A model generated the notes under the pieces. That model saw nothing but the letters and a program-made list of their open reading frames with translations. It was not told the DNA's origin and did not search any database. Below, piece after piece: positions 22,859 through 34,066 of a stretch of 64,000 nucleotides of DNA. Each line of letters opens with the position of its first letter. The stretch's first letter is position 1. The stretch is from NCBI GenBank assembly GCA_037447655.1, contig JBBHKE010002836.1, forward strand, positions 1 through 64,000, read 5' to 3'. Origin of the DNA: Zygnema cylindricum. Lineage: Eukaryota > Streptophyta > Zygnematophyceae > Zygnematales > Zygnemataceae. The position numbers were made by a program, and so were the translations under genes.

Positions 22859-23405
22859 GCCTTACATTCCAATCTTCCTTTTCTTACTCTCCTTCGATGA
22901 CACCGGGTTAGGCTCCTCTCCTTCCTCTTTGAGGTTTGCTCCTTTCGTTTTAGAGAGTCTTGCTTTCCCTGCACAGAGCAACAACTTTTCTTTTCCGATG
23001 GCCTTTGTTAGCATGCCGGCTGCGTTCTCCTTGTTTGGCATGTACTCAAATGCCACGACCTTAGCAATTGTCGTGTCCCTAATAAAGTGGTACCGCATAT
23101 CAATGTGCTTGCCACGGCCTTAGCAATTGTCGTGTCCCTAATAAAGTTGTACCGCATATCAATGTGTTTGGCCTTAGGATGGTTAATATGATTTTTGATC
23201 AGAGCTAAGCAACTCCGACTGTCCGTATAAATAGTGGTCTTGGTTTTTTGTATGAACGCTAACTCGAACCCTAGCTCGTTCAGAAGTGCTTTGAGCCATA
23301 AAACCTCTTTCACACTGGCGGCGGCCGCCATGTACTCGGCCTCCATGGTTGATAATGCCACTGTTTTCTGGAGTTTACTACTCCAACTCACGCTCCCGTG
23401 CCAAT
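22859..23405 (-). pseudogene. Copia element II, RNase H region (distal part)
   Basis: Minus-strand frames contain VSWSSKLQKTVALSTMEAEY, TDSRSCLALIKN and KAKHIDMRYNFIRD, typical of Copia RNase H. A 59-bp tandem duplication (units start at 23052 and 23111) shifts the frame. The rest of this element's pol lies at 27880-31106. The two parts are separated by element I, inserted with TSD GTTTA. Confidence 0.85.
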
Positions 23406-23410
23406 GTTTA

Positions 23411-24664
23411 TGTTGAAATTGATGTATTTTCTAGGTCTGTATTGGAAAAATAAATAGAGTAAGTTAGCAAAGGCAATCTGCTTCTCGCTCAAACTCTCCA
23501 GTCTCCATACTTGTTGCAGTCACTGAAGACCGGAGAGAGAGCTAGAGCAATGGCTGTCTATAATGTCCAAGTAGACAGAAAATAGGCTAATGCTTAATTT
23601 GTACCAAAAAAAAACCGCCAGACCAAAGATTTGATCCTGGCACCTACAAGCCGTTAGAGGATTTAAAGTAAGCTTTAGCCATTAGACGAAATCAATGATT
23701 ATATATTTTGGGTACAATAAGTATTTAAAAGTGTTCAAGTAGAGAATTGCCAAACAGGCTGACAAATAATTAAAAGCTGCTCTAAACCACATTTGAGCTT
23801 GGTACCTCTGGAATCTCCATAGCCGAACGCATTAACCATTAAGGCGCTTCGAAACGATACACGTCACGGGTTTCAAAGATTAATAAACATTAACATAACA
23901 TCTAATTAACACCAGACTAACGAAGAGGAACAGTTCATGCATCTACGCAAATCTGAACCGTGTAAAATATGTTTTGATCGAATGGCCGGCATTGTAGCCG
24001 CCACGCAAAGTGAACTTTTGGCAGCATTCGGAGATAGCGTCACGCGGTGCCATATGGCGTCACAATATTTGATACCGGAGAAGATGGGAGAAGGAACCAT
24101 GACTCCCGATTTCACAGGTGTCACCTTGTAGACCATGCCGTACAATGGTCGTACACTAAGTACGTCTTATATTGTACCTTCTTGTACTTTATAGTGTTCT
24201 TATTGGACTAGGGTTTAGCAGTAGGTAGTCGTGAGTTGGCAGACCAAGACTTAGTGATATTTAGGTACCTCTCTCTAAGAGTGCTTGTAACTATAAAGGT
24301 CATCTTTGACCAATCTTAACTTAATGCTCGGGTGAGCAAATTCAATGATTCTTTTTGCTGCGGACTCAAAGGAGTCAAAGCTACAGCATTGCAGTCGGTT
24401 AGAGTTTTTGTGTACTAGGGTGGCATATATTCAATGGGAAAGTCAAAGTGGGGAATATTATCCAAATCACATGTTCTAGCTTTGCATTCCGTGGTGGAAC
24501 TGAGCACACAGAAGGTCTTCTCTTCAGAGGGGTGAAGGTGAATTGGGGTTGTAATTGTCTAGGGATCATTCATTTTGGTTTATATCAACTTCGAGTCGAC
24601 ACTATCTAGATTAGTTTCTTTTGGATCTGCGAATTCAGTGGGCAATGGAGCCAATAGAATTTCA
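23411..24664 (+). repeat. 5' LTR of element I
   Basis: 1,254 bp, TG...CA. Within it, on the minus strand, is a degraded tRNA-like segment (about 23780-23850). A weakened version of the leader stem-loop row follows from about 24362. Confidence 0.85.
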
Positions 24665-26590
24665 AGTTATGGGCCCACCATCTAGGGTGCCTATGTTTGA
24701 TGGAACAAATTTCACTGATTGGGAGTTTACGATGGAGGGATTGCTTTTTGAAAAGCATTTATGGGGAATTGTTTTGGGACAAGTGAGGTGTCCGCCACCG
24801 GGCTTTGGAGGAACTCACTGTGGAGAATCATCTAAAACTTCCCAAAAAACCAACCGGATTGCAGAGGCAACGGAAGGTGAAGGGAAAATTATTGTCATAG
24901 AAGGGGGAAAATGGGAGAAAGTAAAAGGGTCACCTATGGTGAAGGGAGCTAGGCTCTCGGCTACAGCTCCACTGGAAGGAGCTATAATTGAAAAAAAAGA
25001 CATAAAAATATGGGAATACAAAAACACTATAGCAAAAAATCTCATACTTAGAAATGTGTATAAGTTCATAGCTATCACTCTTTTGAATCTAACCAAATCT
25101 TCCGAAATTTGGGAAACACTAAGTCAGATTTATAAGAATGAGACTATTCAGAGGCAGCAATTTGTAAAACAAAAAATAGAGGCATATGTTTCTAAAGGTG
25201 GTAGCATCATAAAGTTTTACAATGATATTGCTACGTTTTACGTTGAGCTTGCTAGTGCGGGATATGTAAAATCTGAGGAGAGGAAGATTACTACACTACT
25301 ATTGAAACTCCCTGATCAGTACGAAAACATCATTTGTTGTATGCAGGTAATGGATGCTCCTCATGGACTAGGAGCTTTACCATGGGGATAATTCTTGTGA
25401 GGGAAAGCAATTTAGAGCTTCGTAGGGAAAGTGTGAGGGTGAATGCATTTCCAACAAGTGGTGATTGGCGGAAGCGTGATGAGAGGAACGATGGTGACGA
25501 GCGAAAGCGTGATGAGAGGAAGAAAGACAAAAGTAAACCTTATCAGAAATTTGATAGAAAGAGAGGGAGAGGAAAAGAAAGGGGAGCTTTGAAAAAAAGA
25601 GGGTTTGCTTGTTTTGTATGGAACCGGGTCACTATATGGAAGAATGCCGTTGTTGGGAAGAACTTAGAAATTGGAATGGGGATGAGGAGGAAGAAAGGGA
25701 AGAGCAGAAAGAGGATAAAGAAATCTTGGAGCTTCTCCACATCGGTAGAATGGAGAAGAGAGAAAAGTACACAAAAATTCCACGAAAAAACAACAGTGTG
25801 CTTTTGGAGGTATAAGGGAAGCAAAGGGAAGGGAGGAACTTAAGGGAGTTAGACATGATGTGGTTGTCAATGATTTTAGAAAGTCAGATCTAGAATCTAT
25901 AATTGAAAAAGGGAAAAATAAAAATAATGAGGATAATTTAATAGATATTTTGGAAACAGAAAACTGGTCGGAAAATAAAACTTCAACGGCTTTCGAGGTA
26001 AGGGGAGAAGTAAATCTCGAGGGGGTTTTAAAAGATATAGGAGAACAGGAATATGTAATGAAAGGTTTAGGGGAGGAGAAATATTTATTGGGAATAAAAG
26101 GAGAAAGTGATAGCGGAAAGAATTCCATGGGAGAGAGTGAGGAAAGTTCAGAAATGGGGAAAGTATTATGGATAAAAATATGAATACACAAGAAGTAGAT
26201 CTTATGAGGAACTTACAGGGGACACTTATTTTTTGGGAAAATTTGGGGGGTAATGAATTTGACATCACTAATGGGAGGGGTGGCATTTTTGAAAGTGTGC
26301 CTGTAAAAGGGTTAGCATCTAGGTGTGTGTTGCATATTGGACATTGGGCTGGCTGTTTGAATTGCAAGAGGGAAATTGGATTTAGCGTGGATGGAAAAGA
26401 GATGAGGTGGATAAAATATTTTCTCGGATTTATGAAAAATGGCATGCAAAATAAGATGTATAATGATGTAATTATTATTTCGGTTCACTTAATACACTTC
26501 TTTAAATTCGAGGGTATTCACTTAAAGTTTTACGAGGAGAAAAGAAAGAGGAAAAGAAAGAAAAAAAAATGTTTTAGTGGGAGTTGAAAA
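24644..26590 (+). pseudogene. Gag of element I with broken zinc knuckle
   Basis: The frame MEPIEFQVMGPPSRVPMFDG runs to 25391. It contains the Copia gag pattern SSEIWETLSQIYKNETIQ and KLPDQYENII. It then shifts by one base into VRESNLELRRESV. A CCHC zinc knuckle (CMEPGHYMEEC) is readable at about 25608-25650 after another one-base shift. Downstream frames to 26587 are Lys/Glu-rich and unrecognised. The in-frame ATG inside the primer-binding site is an alternative start. Confidence 0.75.
24666..24679 (+). promoter_or_regulatory. Primer-binding site of element I (half tRNA-iMet type)
   Basis: GTTATGGGCCCACC begins one base after the 5' LTR. It is the exact complement of the anticodon arm of plant initiator tRNA-Met (GGTGGGCCCATAAC), ending at nucleotide 39. 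Drosophila copia uses a 39-nt tRNA-iMet fragment in the same way. Confidence 0.75.
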
Positions 26591-26605
26591 AAAGGTAGAC
26601 TAGAG

Positions 26606-26616
26606 AATAATGGGAG
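26606..26616 (+). promoter_or_regulatory. Polypurine tract of element I
   Basis: AATAATGGGAG lies directly before the 3' LTR. It matches AATAAGGGGAG in elements A and B and AATAAGGTAAG in C. Confidence 0.7.
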
Positions 26617-26990
26617 TGTTGAAATTGATGTATTTTCTATGTCTGTATTGGAAAAATAAATAGAGTAAGATAGCAAAGGCAGCCTGCTTCTCGCTCAAAC
26701 TCTCCAGTCCCCATACTTGTTGCAGTCACTGAAGACCGGAGAGAGAGACCTAGAGCCATGGCTGTCTATAATGTCCAAGTAGACAGAGAATAGGCTAATA
26801 CTTAGTTTATACCAAAAAGAAACCGCCGGATCAAATATTTGATCCTGACACATACAAGTCGTTAAAGGACTTAAAGTAAGCTTTAGCCATTAGACCAAAT
26901 CAACGTTTAGATATTTTGGGTACAACAAGTATTTAAAAGTGTTCAAGCAGAGAATTGTCAAACAGGCTGACAAATAACTAAAAGCTCCTC

Positions 26991-27056
26991 TAAACCAGAT
27001 TTGAACCTGGTACCTCACAAATCTCCATAGCAGAACGCATTAACCATCTAGGCTCT
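26991..27056 (-). other. tRNA-like segment in the LTR of element I (antisense)
   Basis: The minus strand has A-box TGGTTAATGCG (27046-27036) and B-box GTTCAAATC within ACCAGGTTCAAATCTGGT (27011-26994). The spacing fits a tRNA. The acceptor stem is not convincing. Confidence 0.4.
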
Positions 27057-27569
27057 ACGAAACGATACACGTCACGGGTTTCAAAGATTAATAAACATTA
27101 ACGTAACATCTAATTAACACAAGACTAACGAAGAGGAACAATTCATGCATTTACGCGAATCTGAACCGTGTAAAATATGTTTTGATCGAACGGCTTGCAT
27201 TCTAGCCGCCACGCAAAATGAGCTTTTGGTGGCATTCAAAGATAGCGTCACGCGGTGCCACTTGGTGTCACATTATTTGATACCGGAGAAGATGGGAGGA
27301 GGAACCATGGCTCTAGATTTGACAGGTGTCACCTTGTAGACTATGTCGTACAATGGCCGTACATTAAGTACATCTCCTGTTGTACCTTCTTTTACTATAT
27401 AGTGTCCTTATTGGACTAGGGTTTAGCAGTAGGTAGTCGTGAGTTGGCAGACCAAGACTTAGTGATATTTAGGTATCTCTCTCTAAGAGTGCTTGTAACT
27501 ATAAAGGTCATCTTTGACCAATCTTAACTTAATGCTCGGGTGAGCAAATTCATTGATTCTTTTTGCTGC

Positions 27570-27636
27570 GGACTCAGGGGAGTCCAAGCTACACAGGGGT
27601 GTAGTCGGTGAGAGTTTTTGCGTGCCAAGGTGGCAC
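27570..27636 (+). promoter_or_regulatory. Row of three LTR stem-loops in element I
   Basis: Stem-loops are GGACTC-AGGG-GAGTCC (27570-27585), CTACAC-AGGG-GTGTAG (27589-27604) and GTGCCA-AGG-TGGCAC (27622-27636). The same order with different stem bases is found in A and B. These lie in the transcribed leader upstream of the primer site. Packaging or dimerisation is a possible role. Confidence 0.6.
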
Positions 27637-27879
27637 ATATTCAGTGGGAAAGTCAAAGTGGGGAATATTGTCCAAATCACATGTTTTAGCTTTGCATTAA
27701 ATGGTGGAACTGAGCACATAGAAGGTCTTCTTTTCACAGGTGTGAAGGTGTATTGGGGTTCTAATTGTCAAGGGATCCTTCATTTGGGTTTATATCAACT
27801 TCGAGTCGGCACTATCTAGATTAGCTTCTTTTGGATCTGCGAATTCTGTGTGCAATGGAGCCAATAGAATTTTAGTTTA

Positions 27880-30800
27880 CCAAGTAACCCGTGGTTGATT
27901 TTCAACTTGAAACATCCCCTCCCCATCCCGTCCCCAATCAGAGTCTATAAATGCATGAATTTTGATGCTTTTCTGAGTTCTCCGAAGAGTATGCTTTCCT
28001 AAGTTCCCCCAAGTGTTAGAGTGTACTTGATTGTCTCTTTGAGGTATCTCAGTACTCTTTTTGCTGGTGACCTATGATGTTTCCTTGGCTTTTTTAGAAA
28101 TTGACTGAGGATTCCAATGGCAACGATGATATCTGGACGTGAGCAATTCATCGCGTAGATGAGTGCTCCAACTGCTTCACGATATGAAGCCTAAACTGGC
28201 TCATCTTGAATTTCGAGGTCCTCGATGAATTTTTCCCTTTGCTCCAAAGGTGAGGAGATGCCATTTGCATCCTGAAGCCGAAATCTGGTAAGAAGCTCCC
28301 CTATGTACTTTCTTTGACTGAGATGGATCTAAGTCAATACCTTCTTTCTAGTTGTACCCTTTGGCCACAAGTCTACCCTAATCCCTTTCAATAGTGTTCC
28401 ATTAATTCAATTTGACTTTGAAGACCCACTTACTTCCAAAATTTTTTCTCCCTGGAGGCAGGTCCACCAACTCCCATGTTTCTGCCTCCATGATAGACTT
28501 CATCTCATCGTTGACCGCCTCAATCTAGTGGTTTCTGTCAGGTGATGAGAAGGCCTTTTTGATGGTCATAGGCTCCCTTGATGCTTTAGTAAAAGCAAAG
28601 TTAAAACCAGCTTGCAAACGATTGCTAATTTCGTCAATGCAAAGTACATACTTAAACTCGCCTAAATCTTTCATTTCAAAGGCTTATGATAGCATCTTCT
28701 TAACTTTTGCTATTTCCTCCTTTGTTTTCCCTAGTATCATCAGATCGTCTAGATAGATTGCTATGATTATCTTGCTTTCTGGATGATAATATATTGAGTG
28801 ATCTGATTGATAATATATTGAGTGAACTTACTGGATCTTTTCAAAGCCCTTTCCTTGTAGATATTCATCTATCTTAATGTTCCATAATCCGGGGGATTGT
28901 TTAAGGCCATAAAGAGCCTTAGAGAGTCTGCAAACCTTATTTGGGTTCATCGAGTCCTCATACCTTTTTGGTTGGGTCGTGTAGAGTTCCTCTTCGAGCT
29001 CTCCGTGGAGTAAGGTCGTTTTCATGTCCATCTGTTCCACTTCTAAATCAAGGATGGCGGCAAGGGCAAGGAGTGCCCGAACTGAGGTAAATTTCACAAA
29101 CAGTGCAAATGTCTCCTTATAATCTATCTCCTCCTTCTGTGTGAACCCTTTAGCACCTAACCTTGCTTTGTAGCGTTCAATTGTGCCATCTGTGTTTCTC
29201 TTTTTCTTGAAAGTCCACTTACCCCCGATTGGTTTTCTCCTTTCTAGCAGGTCCTCCATTGTCCACGTGCCATTTTCAGTATGAAAGCCATCTCCTCATT
29301 GGTGGTGGCCTTCCATTTGTCGGAGTCTTCACCTACGAGAGCACTTTTAAGATTTGATGGTTCCTCAACCTGTGTCATCCCATCCAACTTCTTCTTTGGG
29401 GCCTTTGACATCTTCACCCATTCGCCAAACTTGTTAGGTGGGTTCCTTACCCGGTTCGGTCGTTCTACAGATTTTGCTGTCGGTTTTGTTGGGTCCTTTT
29501 TCTTTTCCACTACTGCTTTCGATGCTTTCTTAGTTTCGCTCCTGTTCATTGATGCGATGATGTCCTCGGCGGTTTCGGTAGTTTCAGACTTTGACTCCTA
29601 TGTTCGTGCCTGCATTTGTTCATGAATCCTTGGTTCAGAGGGAGCGTTATCTGTGTCCTCTTCTGAATCGACATCTTGTGGCGGAATGTTTGATGGGTTA
29701 GGATGTATTGGCTTCACCTGTTCGTCAAACGTAAATGTCTCACCTCCTTGTTCACTCCCACTATTGGTGAACTGTGATTTCTCGCCGAATCTTACATCTC
29801 TGCTGATGATGATTTTCTTTGTGCTGCTGTTTAGCACTCTGTATGCCTTACAGTGCTCGTCATACCCGAAAAATGTCCCCTCAATAGCCTTAGGTCCTAA
29901 TTTCCCTCTTTTGTTGTTGTGATTATAAACGTAGGCCCTGCTCCCAAACACTTTTAGGTGGGATAGGTTCGCTCTGAACCATTCCACTGCTCGAACAGTG
30001 TGGAATTGTCTAATGCTCGGGTGGGGCATTTGTTACGCAGGTACACGGCGGTGCTCATGGCTTCCACGCAATAGTGCGGCTTAGTATTGTGGAGGTCCAT
30101 CATGCTTTTTGTCATCTCAAGAAGTGTGCAATTCATCCTTTTTGCGACGCCGTTCTGTTCGGGTGTCGTTGGCGCCGTCAAGCGGTGTTCGATTCCCTCA
30201 GATTTGAGAAAATCATTAAATTCGTTCGAAAGGTACTCTCAACCCCTATCATTTCGCAAGCAAGTGATTGACGTGCCATGTTTCTTTTTGACTGCTGTCT
30301 TGTTCGCTTTAAAGTGAGCAAAAATATCGCTTTTGTGGGTCATTAAAAAAATGCATGTCATTTTGGTGAAGTGATCGATGAACTTAACCATGTATTGCTT
30401 GCCACTGCAGGAAGGAACCTTCGTTGGTCCCCAGACGTCGAAGTGCACAACCTCGAGGGGTCAGCTAGCTCTTTGTGCACTTGCTTGTGGGAATGGTTGT
30501 CGATGAACCTTTCCCATTTGCAACCGTGACATGGATCAGGTGAGTGTTTCACAGACGTGAGTCCGATCCCATGTGACATGTTGCCTCTGATCATCTTCTT
30601 CATCCCCTCTGTGTGTAAATGACCGCATTTGCAATGCCACAAGAATTTGTTTGATAAATTTTAAGTCTTAGGTTCGGGCACCCCCGTTTCGTTGGTGCCA
30701 ACTCCTGTGTCTTTTATGTCTACAGCAAGTGATGAGTTTGTTCCTTGGAGCGTTGAACTTGCGGCAAGTGCGTTGGACTTTAACCTTGGGTTGCACTTGA

Positions 30801-31106
30801 GACGGTAAGTGCGATCTGCCATCTGTTCTCTTTCTGCAATTGTTAGTCTTTCTCTGATTAGTTTGATCTTTCCTCCTTTTTGCCATACTGGTATAATTCC
30901 GTTATCCTCGGCTAGAGGGGTAGAGTAGAGGTTCCTCTTGAAATCTGGAACAAACAAAACATTATTGATTGTGCGAAAGTTCAGTTTTCCATCCACTAAC
31001 GCCTCTATCTCAATGTCGGTTCCTCTTGAAATCTGGAACAAACAAAACATTATTGATTGTGCAAAAGTTCAGTTTTCCATCCACTAACGTTTCTATCTCA
31101 ATGTCT
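27880..31106 (-). pseudogene. Copia element II pol: protease, integrase, reverse transcriptase (proximal part)
   Basis: Minus-strand order: a protease tail with GAGDIEIE and NNVLFVPDFKRNL (about 31100-30930), the pre-integrase box WHCKCGHLHTEGMKKM (30642), the integrase core with HFDVWGPTKV and TPEQNGVAKRMN (30450-29960), and reverse transcriptase with KPIGGKWTFK, GFTQKEEIDYKETFA and a YLDD active site (about 28745). The RT connection SRPDIIVAIGILSQ follows. Stops and frameshifts are frequent. Gag and both LTRs are missing. The upstream end joins hAT sequence near 31110-31125. RNase H continues at 22859-23405 beyond element I. This family differs from A/B/C. Confidence 0.85.
30931..31106. repeat. 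88-bp tandem duplication in element II
   Basis: Units are 30931-31018 and 31019-31106, differing at about four positions. It duplicates the protease-end segment FRTINNVLFVPDFKRN and shifts the frame, since 88 is not a multiple of three. It is repeated in the second large copy at 37594-37769. Confidence 0.85.
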
Positions 31107-31660
31107 CCTGCGCCGAGTCCGGAAAAGATTCGGTTGCCAAATTTTTGGGGTCGGGCGGTTGTGGTCGGTTGATTCATCAGGAAAAAAAAAGTCGGTTACG
31201 GTCGATCAAACAAAAAACACAAAAAAATGAAAATTTTGTTCTTGTCCATATAATCCAAAATTATTGTACTTTGTAATCTTTGGCATCGTGGAAGTACTTG
31301 ACATAAGGATTACAGTCGCAAATTTGACACGGTAGTAAGAGTATTCATTTCGCAAACCTTAGGGAACGTGTCAAATCATAATTGTTGGTTATTCATAAGT
31401 CGTACATTATTGCGAAGTGTTAATTATGCATTTTATACCGTGTTTCCACAAATATATCATTTTATTATGTCAATGTCATGGGACATGTATAATTATTCGT
31501 TTGTAAATCAATGAAAATGAGGTTATTACGCCAATTTTCCACGACAAATCCAAAATATTGGCTTGCTCACATGTTTTAGGCAATAAATCAATATAATGAA
31601 TTGTTGTTTAAGTTAGAAAAACTCAACCACAATTTAAACAAAACTTAGTCATACACTAAA

Positions 31661-33540
31661 ATGGACAAAAATATCCTCGTTTCCCTTGAAACTACAATCC
31701 AAAACGAACTTCGAAAATCAAAACATGGTGAAATTGCTCAGTATTACCTAGTGAAAGAAAGCAAAGCCACTTCAAATTGTTGGAAAAAATTTGAACATGT
31801 CTATGAAGTTAAAACATCAAACAAATACATGGTAAATGGGGCTGGTTTTGTGGCTTGCAATGCATGTTTCATAGTTTATCAATACAAGTGAGCAAACGGT
31901 ACTTCAACAATCAACACTCTCACATGTTTAGATTTGGCCGACATGGATAATTCAAGAGGACTTCTTCGTAAGTTTCTTTCAAAAATAGACGAGAAAATGC
32001 GTGACAGAAAAAAAAATGCGAAAATGGAAGCGTTGATGTGTTGTGGGGACCTTCGACCATTTTCGATAGTCGGCGGTTCAAGTATGATATATTTTAAATT
32101 TTATTTAAGATGGCTTTAGTGTATATGTCATTGTAACTTGTTTTCTTCATAAATTTATATATTTGAGCTTAGTTTGTCATGATGTGGTTTTTTATTTGTC
32201 TTTCCATAAAAAAAAACATTTCGGTATAAACCTTATTTATTAATCATGGTTAATAATTGTGTGATATTTTCTTGTTGTTTTTTTAGTTTTTTTCCCCAGG
32301 TTTTCAAGCATTTTGTCAAGCGTTGTTTGATGTTGGTGTTTCGTCCAACAAAAGTGTTGACATCGACCAACTACTCCTGTCTGTCAATAGCATAAAAAAC
32401 TACATTATATCTTCTGCGAAAGATATTCGTAGTTTGATCATCCCAAAATTTAGAGAAAATATTGATATCAATACTTTTGTCGCATTCACGACCGATCTCT
32501 GGACCGAGACAATAAAAAGAACCTCATTCATGTCAGTAACTGCTCATTTTATCGACAAATAATTTAAACTTCATGCATGGCCGCTTCAAGTCGATCATTT
32601 TCCGGAGGAAAAACACACCGCGGAAAATGGTTTAACGGCTTTCAAAAATTGTTTGACCAATTTTGATATGTCCAATTTTGATCTCTGCGTTGTCGTGACT
32701 GAAAAAGGCTCTAACATTCGTCCGACCGAAAGTCTACCGAGTGTGTTTACTTGGATACCTTGCGCAGACCATAGAATTGCTATAATTGTGACAACGATTT
32801 TCAATAAGAGCGAAATTTCCAAAAAAGGCAAATACGATGTGGAAGTTCCTGATTTTTTTGATTTAATTGACGCGTGTAAATCATTGGTCACTTTTTCAAA
32901 CAGAGTAATTTACAAAATCTTTTGAAAAACACTTTAAAACAAGAAAACGCAACGCATTGGAATTTTTTACTCTGAATGCTTAAGAGTATTTACGATGCAT
33001 TAAATGAGATAGGACCAATCGCTCAAGCAAAAAATAGATTGATACTTTTTGCTTGTATCGATAAGACTCACCTTACCGAACTTATACGATTTTTTGAAAG
33101 GTTTCAAGAAACGACCCTAAAGTTGGAAAAATTATAAGAACACACTTTACATTTGGTTTTGTTAGAACTATCGTCTCTCCATAAGAATTGTAAGATAAGA
33201 AAGACATCTTACAATGATGGTGAAAAAGAATGCCCCGCCGATTCCCCAAACTTGCAAAAATTGAAACAACTTTTTGTGAAATTTGCACTACTGAAGTGGG
33301 GTTTTCATGAGTAGCATACTGTCGCTGCTCTCTTAGATCCCCGACAAAAACAAAAGATTGAAATAATTGGGGTATCGAAAAACCGAAATTGAAAGCGCAA
33401 GGGTCAAACTTCGAGAACTCGCAAACGACCTCGGTGATGACGTTGATTTCGGTAGTCCTCAACGTATCACAAAAAAACGAGAAACATCGCAAAGTAAAGA
33501 CGATTTCCACAATTTTTTTGGTGAGAGCGATGAGCAAAAT
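31661..33540 (+). pseudogene. hAT transposase, copy a (3' truncated)
   Basis: A BED-like N-terminus (SNCWKKFEHVYEV, ACNACFIVYQYK) is followed by a stop. Next is a possible intron (donor GTATG near 32081, acceptor CCCCAG near 32300). The DDE region has AFTTDLWTETI and then IPCADHRIAIIV, the C-x-x-H motif. The second catalytic Asp region reads VTEKGSN here but VADSGSN in copy b, so this copy has lost that Asp. Further stops and frameshifts follow. The C-terminal dimerisation domain is missing. Sequence after 33540 belongs to another AT-rich repeat. Confidence 0.75.
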
Positions 33541-34066
33541 TAGGTTCTTATTACCTAATTTCGTCACCACGAATTTTGACCCAAAAACCTTAAAAATAGT
33601 AAATAACTCTAAAATTTTCTTTACATTATTCAACGTACTCTTTGAATCAGCGTTAACAACTCTACACCGTGAATCGTAATTAGAGAAATAAAAAAATTAG
33701 AGTAAAAAAACCAAAAAAAAAAACAATTAGAGTAATGAACTCTAATTTATGTGATAGAACTTTTTCACAGAGGAAATTTACTCTAATTTATTTAAGTACT
33801 ATATATTGGGTTATGTCGGCAATAAATTTCCGCGCTGAAATTATGAACACTAAATTACGTAGGCGTACAAATCTTTCAGTCCGTATAGTTTTGACGTTGT
33901 TATGACGTTAGTAATATTTGTCACGCTGAATGTCAGTTAGTGTTCACACTGACGACGATGCTGTCAACGGACGAGAGTTATGCGAACGGCTTTTTTTCGA
34001 TGTGATTCATTTTTCGTTTAGTGCAATTTCACGTGTGAGCACAATTCTATTAAATCATTATTTGTA
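33541..34066. other. AT-rich repeat between hAT copy a and the second large block
   Basis: The segment 33560-33690 resembles 41425-41560 (shared TTTTGACCCAAAAACCTTA). It includes a MITE-type terminus TACACCGTGAATCG at 33663. No gene was seen. The breakpoint of the duplicated block is at 34066/34067. Confidence 0.5.

Larger units (their letters stand above)
23411..27874 (+). mobile_element. LTR element I, gag-only (non-autonomous) Copia-type
   Basis: The element has LTRs at 23411-24664 and 26617-27874, starting TGTTGAAATT. The 5' LTR ends in CA and the 3' LTR in TA. The 5-bp target duplication GTTTA is perfect (23406-23410 and 27875-27879). The interior of about 1.95 kb carries the primer site, a gag-like frame and the polypurine tract, but no protease, integrase or reverse transcriptase. 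It would need enzymes from relatives such as A, B or C. The two LTRs have diverged clearly, so the insertion is old. It splits element II. Confidence 0.88.
26617..27874 (+). repeat. 3' LTR of element I
   Basis: 1,258 bp, homologous to 23411-24664. Its part from 27404 on is repeated without visible change at 34067-34537 as the left edge of the 4.6-kb duplication. Confidence 0.87.
27404..31968. repeat. 4,565-bp duplicated block, copy 1
   Basis: The block covers the end of element I's 3' LTR, the element II pol part and the 5' half of a hAT element. It matches 34067-38631 at a constant offset of 6,663 bp with no difference noticed. Sequence to the left is unrelated. To the right the two hAT copies continue but are only roughly 85-90% alike. 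Confidence 0.9.

Noticed and set aside
22660-22974. Separate gene upstream of the RNase H fragment (ALNFQDRIKAL frame)
   Set aside because: It continues from the end of element II without a clear start and no family was recognised. It is more likely element 3' sequence or flanking DNA.
29281-29625. Plus-strand frames of about 115 codons opposite Copia pol
   Set aside because: They are antisense to recognisable integrase/RT coding sequence and repeated only because the whole block is duplicated.
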